64,000 bases of DNA from Faecalispora jeddahensis (GTDB lineage: Bacteria > Bacillota > Clostridia > Oscillospirales > Acutalibacteraceae): the NCBI RefSeq assembly GCF_000577335.1, contig NZ_CBYL010000005.1, positions 1 through 64,000 of the forward strand, given 5' to 3'. The position numbers and the translations under genes were made by a program. Below the pieces are notes generated by a model that had not been told where the DNA came from, searched no databases, and worked only from the letters and a program-made list of their open reading frames with translations. The stretch's first letter is position 1. The number at the start of each line of letters is the position of its first letter. This document shows positions 58,154 to 64,000 of this stretch, piece by piece.

Positions 58154-59036
58154 AAGGGCAGCTTTGCAAAAAGCGGCAGAGACGGAACCGATTCAATTTT
58201 TAATTACCAAGCTGTCTGCCGCGGCAAAGGAGTCTGCCACCTACGAAAAACTGGCTTATTATATAGAAAAGAATTATATGCGCGTTATTTTCATGACCGC
58301 CGTAGACGTGGCGCTGGAAGCCAAGGTGAGCCAGGGCAGCGTTTCGCGTTTTTGCATGGCGCTCGGTTATAACGGCTATAATGAGTTTCAGCGCGAGCTG
58401 CAAAAAAGCGTCGGCGAAAAAATGACCGGGCCCCAACGACTGAATTATGTATCAAAGGATCGGCAGAGTGCGGTCGGCGACATTCTGTCGAGCGAAGTGA
58501 ATAATTTAGTGGAGCTGGAAGCCTCCATAGGCGGGCCCGCGTATGAAGCTCTGGTGGATATGGTGGCAAACGCGCGGGACCTGATTCTGCTGTCGTCCAG
58601 AATGTCCGCCACCCTGCTGCCCTATATGCAATATATTCTGAACAAGCTGCGCAACAATGTCTATACGGTAACGCCGGAAACCCCGGCATGGAACACGCTG
58701 GAATACCGCGACCCCAAGGACACGGGGATCGTTCTGCCGATTTTCCCCCGCTATCCGGATGCTTTGCTGAAAAAAGCGCGGGAGCTCAAAGACAGCGGCT
58801 TTCGGATCATTGCCGTTACGGACAGCCAGCTCTCCCCCATCTGCCAAATCGCAGACGCCACCAATGTGGTTCCCATCACCGTAGCTTCGCTGTTCGACAT
58901 TTACAGCACCCCCATGGTTTTTATGAACCTTGTCTTTCGGGACGCGGCCAAAAAGATTCCCGATGTAAACGCGCGGCTGGAGCAGATCGAACTGCAGGAA
59001 AAAAGCTCCGGTGTTTATCATATCTCTGGCCGCTGA
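58143..59036 (+). CDS. MurR/RpiR family transcriptional regulator
   Basis: 297 residues. The N-terminal RpiR HTH covers about 20-90 (VALEAKVSQGSVSRFCMALGYNGYNEFQREL). A SIS sugar-phosphate-type isomerase domain follows (about 125-270, with LILLSSRMSATLLPYMQYIL and FRIIAVTDSQLSPIC). It is the last gene of the operon and is the candidate regulator of all ten genes. The ligand is unknown; RpiR proteins outside sugar metabolism also control purine and amino-acid catabolism. The ATG is 58143. Confidence 0.9.
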   Translation: MTNRRAALQKAAETEPIQFLITKLSAAAKESATYEKLAYYIEKNYMRVIFMTAVDVALEAKVSQGSVSRFCMALGYNGYNEFQRELQKSVGEKMTGPQRLNYVSKDRQSAVGDILSSEVNNLVELEASIGGPAYEALVDMVANARDLILLSSRMSATLLPYMQYILNKLRNNVYTVTPETPAWNTLEYRDPKDTGIVLPIFPRYPDALLKKARELKDSGFRIIAVTDSQLSPICQIADATNVVPITVASLFDIYSTPMVFMNLVFRDAAKKIPDVNARLEQIELQEKSSGVYHISGR

Positions 59037-59055
59037 ATATCTATCAGACTATTCC

Positions 59056-59090
59056 GGGCATGACGGTCGTCAGACTGTCATGCCCTTCTT
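59056..59090 (+). terminator. Intrinsic terminator of the aconitase X operon
   Basis: GGGCATGAC (59056-59064) pairs with GTCATGCCC (59077-59085), followed by TTCTT. Confidence 0.75.
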
Positions 59091-59275
59091 ATTGGAAGAA
59101 CGCTTCTGTTTATTCTGGCCTGACTGCCGAGCTGGAGGGCTATCTGGCCAGATTTTCGCAGAAAGATGGATCGTCTGAACTGCGGCCGTTTATTTTCCTG
59201 TGAATTTTCAGCCATTCTATGGTAAAATACCATTATCAATACGGAGCAAATGAAAAAGCAGGAAGAGGGAAATGT

Positions 59276-61441
59276 ATGGATATGATCGCGGAGCTGTCGA
59301 AGGAATTCCGCCTGAACCAGCAGCATGTGGGAAATATGATTGCACTGATAGACGACGGGAACACCATCCCGTTTATTGCGCGGTACCGCAAAGAAATGAC
59401 CGGCTCCTGCGACGACCAGGTTCTGCGCGAGCTGTCGGACCGCCTGCAATACCTGCGGAACCTGGAAAAGCGCAAGGAAGAAATTCTGGAGAGCATTGCG
59501 GCGCAGGGCAAAATGACCGATGCGCTTTCTCTCTCCGTTCAAAACGCGAAAACACTCGCGGAAGCGGAGGACCTGTACCGCCCCTACCGCCCTAAGCGCC
59601 GTACCCGAGCCACCATCGCGCAGGAAAAAGGCCTGCGTCCGCTGGCAGACCTGATCATGGCGCAAACACAGCGCGGCACCACGCTGGAAAAGCTCGCCGT
59701 CCCCTATGTCAACGCACAAAAAGGTGTGGAGTCCTGGGAGGATGCGGTTCAGGGAGCGCAGGATATTCTGGCCGAGGAGATCTCAGACGATGCAGAGATG
59801 CGGAAAAAGCTGCGCCAGATCATACGAAGAGACGGGCTTGTGGTATCTCGTACCGTTCGGGAAAACCCTGTTTACGAAATGTACGCCGAGTATTCGGAGC
59901 CGATCAGCAAAATACCGAGCCACCGGATTCTGGCAATCGACCGCGGAGAAAAGGAAGAATGTCTGAAAGTCAAACTGGAGCTGAACGATGCGCCCGCACT
60001 CGCGGCTTTGTGCGACCGGTTTGTAAAACCCGGCAGCGTCACCTCTGCCTGCGTAAAGGAGGCCGTGGAGGATTCCTGGAAGCGCCTGATCTTCCCCTCC
60101 CTTGAGCGGGAAATCCGGAACGAATTGACGCAGCGGGCAGCCAAGCAGGCTATCTCGATGTTTGCACTGAATTTAAAGCCTCTTCTGCTCCAGCCCCCGG
60201 TGAAGGACAAGGTGATCATGGGCTTTGACCCCGCCTACCGCACGGGCTGCAAAATCGCGGTGGTGGATGCAACCGGCAAGGTACTGGATACCACTGTGGT
60301 ATACCCCACCCCTCCCCATAAAAAGACGGAAGAGGCCAAAAAGGAGCTGAAACGCCTGATTGAAAAGCACGGGGTCACCGTTATTTCGATCGGGAACGGC
60401 ACCGCCTCCAAGGAATCCGAAATCTTTGTGGCAGAGCTGCTCCGCGAGCTGGAAGCGCCGGTCAGCTATATGGTCGTCAGTGAGGCCGGGGCCTCGGTGT
60501 ATTCAGCGTCAAAGCTGGCCGCCGCGGAATTCCCCGAGTTCGACGTTTCCCTGCGCAGCGCGGTGTCTATCGCACGCAGGCTGCAGGACCCTTTGGCAGA
60601 GCTGGTGAAAATCGACCCCAAAGCCATCGGGATCGGCCAATACCAGCACGACATGCCGCCCGCTGAGCTGGACAGCGCCCTAGAGGGCGTGGTGGAAAAC
60701 TGCGTCAACAGCGTGGGCGTCGATTTGAATACGGCGTCCGTCTCGCTTTTGACTCACATTTCGGGCTTGAATGAAACGGTTGCGAAAAATGTGGTTGCCT
60801 ACCGGGATGACAACGGCCCGTTCCAGAACCGCAGCCAGCTGAAAAAGGTGGCGCGGCTTGGGCCGAAGGCCTACGAGCAGTGCGCGGGCTTTCTGCGGAT
60901 TCCGCGGGGAAAGAACATTTTAGACAATACCTCTGTTCACCCGGAATCGTACGACGCCGTTACAAAGCTCTTGGAACTGCTCGGGATGAAGCCCTCCGAC
61001 CTGACGATGCAGGGAGTGGGTACGGTGTCGCAGCAGATTGAGAAGATCGGCTGGAAGAAAGCCGCCGAAGCTTGCGGAGTCGGCATTCCCACGCTTACCG
61101 ACATCATCGCCGAGCTGCAAAAGCCGGGGCGCGATATTCGCGACGAGCTCCCGCCGCCGCTGCTGCGAACGGATATCATGAGTCTGTCTGACCTGAAAGC
61201 CGGGATGGAACTGACCGGCACGGTGAGAAATGTGACTGATTTCGGCGCGTTTATAGATATCGGCGTGCATCAGGATGGGCTGGTACACATCTCGCAGATG
61301 TCGGATCACTTTATCAAACACCCGTCCGATCTGGTGAAGGTCGGTGACGTTGTAACGGTTACGGTGCTCGGTGTGGAGGAAGCGAAAAATCGCATCTCGC
61401 TGACAATGAAGCGCACGGAAGCGCAAAAAGCGAAAGCGTAA
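59276..61441 (+). CDS. tex: Tex family RNA-binding transcription accessory protein
   Basis: 721 residues, normal for Tex. The N-terminal helical part has DDGNTIPFIARYRKEMTG and LYRPYRPKRRTRATIAQEKG. A YqgF-like nuclease-fold domain follows (about 325-450, MGFDPAYRTGCKIAVVD), then helix-hairpin-helix repeats (VGVDLNTASVSLLTHISGL) and a C-terminal S1 domain (about 645-715, GTVRNVTDFGAFIDIGVHQDGLVHIS). It binds nucleic acids and affects transcription and gene expression broadly. ATG 59276 follows AGGAAGAGGG. Monocistronic. Confidence 0.96.
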   Translation: MDMIAELSKEFRLNQQHVGNMIALIDDGNTIPFIARYRKEMTGSCDDQVLRELSDRLQYLRNLEKRKEEILESIAAQGKMTDALSLSVQNAKTLAEAEDLYRPYRPKRRTRATIAQEKGLRPLADLIMAQTQRGTTLEKLAVPYVNAQKGVESWEDAVQGAQDILAEEISDDAEMRKKLRQIIRRDGLVVSRTVRENPVYEMYAEYSEPISKIPSHRILAIDRGEKEECLKVKLELNDAPALAALCDRFVKPGSVTSACVKEAVEDSWKRLIFPSLEREIRNELTQRAAKQAISMFALNLKPLLLQPPVKDKVIMGFDPAYRTGCKIAVVDATGKVLDTTVVYPTPPHKKTEEAKKELKRLIEKHGVTVISIGNGTASKESEIFVAELLRELEAPVSYMVVSEAGASVYSASKLAAAEFPEFDVSLRSAVSIARRLQDPLAELVKIDPKAIGIGQYQHDMPPAELDSALEGVVENCVNSVGVDLNTASVSLLTHISGLNETVAKNVVAYRDDNGPFQNRSQLKKVARLGPKAYEQCAGFLRIPRGKNILDNTSVHPESYDAVTKLLELLGMKPSDLTMQGVGTVSQQIEKIGWKKAAEACGVGIPTLTDIIAELQKPGRDIRDELPPPLLRTDIMSLSDLKAGMELTGTVRNVTDFGAFIDIGVHQDGLVHISQMSDHFIKHPSDLVKVGDVVTVTVLGVEEAKNRISLTMKRTEAQKAKA

Positions 61442-61512
61442 GTTTTGTTTTATCATACGTTTGCTGAAAAAAATGCCATCCCAAGTAAGGTGCAGCGCCG
61501 TAAATCAAAAGG

Positions 61513-61549
61513 AATAGATTAGCTTGAAATACAGCTAATCTATTTTTTT
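61513..61549 (+). terminator. Intrinsic terminator after tex
   Basis: AATAGATTAGCT (61513-61524) pairs with AGCTAATCTATT (61533-61544), followed by a T run. Confidence 0.93.
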
Positions 61550-61634
61550 ATTTTATTTTAAATGGGGGTTACAAATCATTTTTAATGGACTTATCCTTAA
61601 TTTCAAGGATATCCTCTTTCACTGAAAGGAGAAA

Positions 61635-62636
61635 ATGAATTGTATGAATCAGAAAAACTGGAAAGAGCTTGAAGAGGCGATCAATAGTGATTATGACAAT
61701 ATTACCGGCGTAGTGATTCTGAAAAACGGTGAAGCGGTATACGAGAACTACTTTCGCGAATATACCTCCGATAATGCCCTTCATGTGTTTTCGGTGACAA
61801 AGAGTGTTCTTTCTGCTTTGATCGGTATCGCCATTGATCAAGGCTATATTGACGATGCTGACCAGAAGGTATTGGACTTTTTCCCGGATTACACTGTGAA
61901 GGCAGGGGAAAAAACGATACAACGCATTACCATTCAGCATTTGCTTACTATGACAGCTCCTTATAAATATCAGACGGAACCATACGAAATGTTCTTCACC
62001 AGCCAGAATCCGATTCAAGATGCGCTCGATCTATTGGGCGGGGAGAAAGCGATCGGTGAATTCAATTATTCTGCCATCGGAGGAACCCACATTCTATCGG
62101 GGATTCTTGTAAAAGCAACGGGCCAGCCGATCCTTGATTTTGCTACGAAAAATTTATTCTCACCACTTGGAATCCGTGTTCCGCACAATGTGGTGCTGCG
62201 TAATAAAGAAGAGCATTTCGCCGTTATGAACGATAAAAACACCAGTGGCTGGGTGGTTGACCCGCAAGGGATCAACACGGCAGGCTGGGGCCTTTTTCTG
62301 ACACCTGAGGACATGGCAAAAATAGGCCAACTGTATTTAAACGGCGGAATGTGGGACCAGAAGCAAATCGTACCGGCTGAGTGGATAACAGAGAGCACCA
62401 GGGAACATAGCCGATGCGCCCAATGGGGCAATCTGCCCTATGGCTACCTTTGGTGGATTATTGATGATAAAGAACACACCTATGCTGCTATGGGCGATGG
62501 TGGAAATGTGATTTACGTCAATGCTGAGAAAAAAATGGTGGTTTCGATCGCCTCTACCTTTATACCGGATGCTAAGGACCGGATAGAACTGATAAAAAAG
62601 GATATCGAGCCGATGTTTGAGGACTGTGAATCATAA
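61635..62636 (+). CDS. Serine hydrolase, class C beta-lactamase/DD-peptidase-like
   Basis: 333 residues of the PF00144 family. The catalytic SxxK is in VFSVTKSVLSALIG (about residue 53) and the Tyr motif is in FNYSAIGGTHILSG. No signal peptide or lipobox is seen, so it is likely cytosolic; it is probably an esterase, amidase or peptidase rather than a drug-resistance enzyme. GAAAGGAG lies three bases before the first ATG (61635), while the ATG at 61644 is about twelve bases from it; either could be used. The substrate is unknown. Confidence 0.85.
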   Translation: MNCMNQKNWKELEEAINSDYDNITGVVILKNGEAVYENYFREYTSDNALHVFSVTKSVLSALIGIAIDQGYIDDADQKVLDFFPDYTVKAGEKTIQRITIQHLLTMTAPYKYQTEPYEMFFTSQNPIQDALDLLGGEKAIGEFNYSAIGGTHILSGILVKATGQPILDFATKNLFSPLGIRVPHNVVLRNKEEHFAVMNDKNTSGWVVDPQGINTAGWGLFLTPEDMAKIGQLYLNGGMWDQKQIVPAEWITESTREHSRCAQWGNLPYGYLWWIIDDKEHTYAAMGDGGNVIYVNAEKKMVVSIASTFIPDAKDRIELIKKDIEPMFEDCES

Positions 62637-62676
62637 CACCAGACCAATTCTTTTTGAAATATGCAGACCAATTAAA

Positions 62677-62720
62677 ATCGCATGGCCGGCAAACCGAAAT
62701 ACGGTTGCCGGCCATGCGAT
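62677..62720. terminator. Bidirectional hairpin between the serine hydrolase and ribokinase genes
   Basis: ATCGCATGGCCGGCAA is followed by a short loop region and TTGCCGGCCATGCGAT, a long GC-rich stem between convergent genes. U runs are weak on both sides. Confidence 0.8.
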
Positions 62721-62757
62721 TGATTCTATTTGATTTATTTTGAGGAGGCTTTTTCAG

Positions 62758-62779
62758 GCTTTCACATCCCGTGAAAGCG
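62758..62779 (-). terminator. Short hairpin after the ribokinase gene
   Basis: GCTTTCAC and GTGAAAGC flank a five-base loop. On the minus strand it is followed by CTGAAAAAGCC rather than U, so termination is uncertain. Confidence 0.4.
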
Positions 62780-62836
62780 TATGGAGCAACGATGGGCTCC
62801 AAATTTTATGGCAAAGAAAAGAATGAGCGATTCGGC

Positions 62837-63733
62837 TCATGTTACGGGGGATAACTCTGTGCTGAGCACCTCTTCCCGCCATGGGATGGAGGGAATCGCC
62901 CCCTTGCGGGAAACCGCCAGAGAGGATGCGATGGACGCAAGCCGCAGGCATTCCTGCGGGGAATCGCCCCTTGCAACCCCGGAGAAGAAATAACCGGTAA
63001 AGGTATCCCCCGCCGCTGTGGTATCCACCACGGGAACGTCGTAAATACCGTGGTGAAAGCGCTGCCGGCCGGCCTGGTAGATCACCCCGTCTTTTCCAAG
63101 AGTCAGTACAGTGTGAACCTGCGGGTAGCGCTTTTGAATCTGTTCCAGTATGGCATCGGGCTCACGCTCGCCTGTGATCTGGCTTCCCTCAACCTCGTTC
63201 ATCATCAGCCAGTGTACCTTGTGAAGATCACATTGCTGCACTGCATCGTCGTACGGGGAAGGGTTCAGCGCGATTTTCATCTGCCGCTGTGCCGCGCGCT
63301 CGATGAGATAATTAAGCAGGTTGATCTCATTTTGAAGAAGCAGCAGATCGCCCGCTCCAAAATGAGAGAGCACTTCGTCGACATACGCTTTCTCATTCTT
63401 TCGGTTGGCCCCGCCGAACAGAACGATGCTGTTCTGCCCTTTGGCGCTCACCTGAATGATCGCGTTGCCGCTGCGCTCCCCCACAGTACGGATCAGGGAG
63501 AAATCCACGTGATTTTCCTCGCAGGTTTTGCGGAGCATTCCGCCGTCTTCCCCCAGCATTCCCGCGTGGAACACCGCAGCGCCGCCCCGGGCCAGCGCGA
63601 CCGACTGGTTCAGCCCTTTCCCGCCAGGGTAGACATTCAGCTGCGTGGAGGAGATCGTTTCGCCAGGGGCAACGATGTGATCCACAGAATAGACAAAATC
63701 AATATTGAGCGAACCGAAGTTCAGGATTTTCAT
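62837..63733 (-). CDS. rbsK: Ribokinase-family carbohydrate kinase
   Basis: 298 residues, PfkB/ribokinase fold. NVYPGGKGLNQSVALARGG is the sugar-binding motif and TTAAGDTFTGYFFSGVARG carries the catalytic Asp and anion hole. ALNPSPYD and MNEVEGSQITG are further ribokinase features. It would phosphorylate ribose or another pentose or nucleoside. It starts at 63733 after AAGGAGG. The gene upstream on the same strand (partial, 63931) is about 200 bases away. Confidence 0.88.
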   Translation of the reverse strand: MKILNFGSLNIDFVYSVDHIVAPGETISSTQLNVYPGGKGLNQSVALARGGAAVFHAGMLGEDGGMLRKTCEENHVDFSLIRTVGERSGNAIIQVSAKGQNSIVLFGGANRKNEKAYVDEVLSHFGAGDLLLLQNEINLLNYLIERAAQRQMKIALNPSPYDDAVQQCDLHKVHWLMMNEVEGSQITGEREPDAILEQIQKRYPQVHTVLTLGKDGVIYQAGRQRFHHGIYDVPVVDTTAAGDTFTGYFFSGVARGDSPQECLRLASIASSLAVSRKGAIPSIPWREEVLSTELSPVT

Positions 63734-63810
63734 TCGGTTTCCTCCTTCCTTTCCGGCAAAGCACTGTTTTATCGTCGATTCACTTTAGAATGGGCCGATA
63801 CAACTACGAC

Positions 63811-63843
63811 GGTTTCTTCCCCACCGCAGGCGGGGAAGAAACC
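63811..63843 (-). terminator. Hairpin after the partial gene at the window end
   Basis: GGTTTCTTCCCC (63811-63822) and GGGGAAGAAACC (63832-63843) form a 12-bp stem with a nine-base loop, 3' of the gene ending at 63931. No U run is clear. Confidence 0.6.
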
Positions 63844-63930
63844 GATGATTGTTTTAAAGCGCGTGCTACTGTGCGGCGTTCCTTTCTTTCCGTTTCACTT
63901 CCTAAAAAGACGCAGCAGGTAAGCCAGCCC

Positions 63931-64000
63931 TTATACCTCTACCAGCAGCTCCATCAGCGGGGCGTGCTGCTGCGCGCCGTATACGTCCCTGTCGAAGCTG
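63931..64000 (-). CDS. Partial gene, C-terminal 22 residues
   Basis: The minus strand ends with SFDRDVYGAQQHAPLMELLV, then EV and a stop at 63931-63933. The composition is protein-like and a terminator-like hairpin follows. The fragment is too short to assign. Being read toward the ribokinase gene, it may belong to the same pathway (for example nucleoside or sugar handling), but that is only position-based. Confidence 0.5.
   Translation of the reverse strand, partial: SFDRDVYGAQQHAPLMELLVEV

Noticed and set aside
61635-62636. Beta-lactamase antibiotic-resistance gene
   Set aside because: SxxK and Tyr motifs are present, but there is no signal peptide and the general PF00144 pattern fits many esterases and peptidases.
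1-64000. CRISPR arrays, rRNA, tRNA or intact insertion sequences
   Set aside because: No regular repeat-spacer pattern, rRNA-like or tRNA-like sequence, or transposase was recognised on reading both strands.

Overview
The window reads as chromosomal DNA of an anaerobic, spore-forming-lineage Firmicute, most likely a Clostridia member of the Oscillospirales type. The base composition is moderate in G+C by eye. Shine-Dalgarno sites are strong AGGAGG-like sequences, sigma-A promoters have TTGACA/TATAAT boxes with 17-bp spacers, and intrinsic terminators are numerous. A YtvI-type sporulation membrane protein and lipoproteins with LLAGC/LLTAC lipoboxes fit this. I cannot name the species.

Layout. 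1-12.4 kb is mixed housekeeping: the 5' end of a tyrosine recombinase, yebC, an FMN-reductase-like protein, superoxide dismutase, a zinc-ribbon membrane protein, YtvI, a GntR-ABC exporter operon, a UspA-like protein, a LUD-domain protein, the thioredoxin-fold protein YyaL and a decayed serine recombinase. 12.5-26.1 kb is a divergent catabolic locus. A sigma-54 activator (PrpR_N-AAA-Fis) sits between a tripartite tricarboxylate transporter (tctCBA, minus strand) and an eight-gene plus-strand operon: PdxA-like dehydrogenase, two TIM-barrel isomerases, an Asp/Glu-racemase-like protein, a split transketolase, a D-2-hydroxyacid dehydrogenase and glycerate kinase. Each arm has a textbook -24/-12 promoter and a related palindrome about 130-145 bp upstream of it.

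26.4-38.8 kb is an iron locus on the minus strand. An eleven-gene operon holds Ftr1, P19, a DUF2318 protein, FtsX-type permeases and ABC ATPases, together with an FMN-binding lipoprotein and its ApbE flavin transferase. Upstream lie a FeoA-like protein and an odd MocR-type regulator that has a ten-cysteine linker and has lost its PLP lysine. The same palindrome, GTTAG-N6-CTAAC, precedes both transcription units. 39.2-45.2 kb is a LacI-controlled sugar ABC operon (rbsB/A/C-like plus an aldo/keto reductase) with two LacI-type operators. 45.5-48.6 kb holds a sigma factor translationally coupled to a membrane-anchored serpin with an anti-sigma-like N-terminus, then an unknown membrane protein and a gene remnant.

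49-59 kb is a ten-gene plus-strand operon: an M20 amidase/carbamoylase, an amidohydrolase, both halves of aconitase X, a 2-hydroxyacid dehydrogenase, a NitT/TauT-type ABC importer, a HutD/Ves-like protein and an RpiR regulator. It looks like uptake and breakdown of a nitrogen-containing compound. 59-64 kb carries the Tex RNA-binding protein, a serine beta-lactamase-like hydrolase, a ribokinase-family kinase and the 3' end of an unidentified gene.

The four least ordinary items are the sigma-54/TTT/transketolase regulon, the Lys-less Cys-rich MocR with the flavinylated iron operon, the sigma-serpin pair, and the aconitase X operon. No rRNA, tRNA, CRISPR array or intact insertion sequence was seen.
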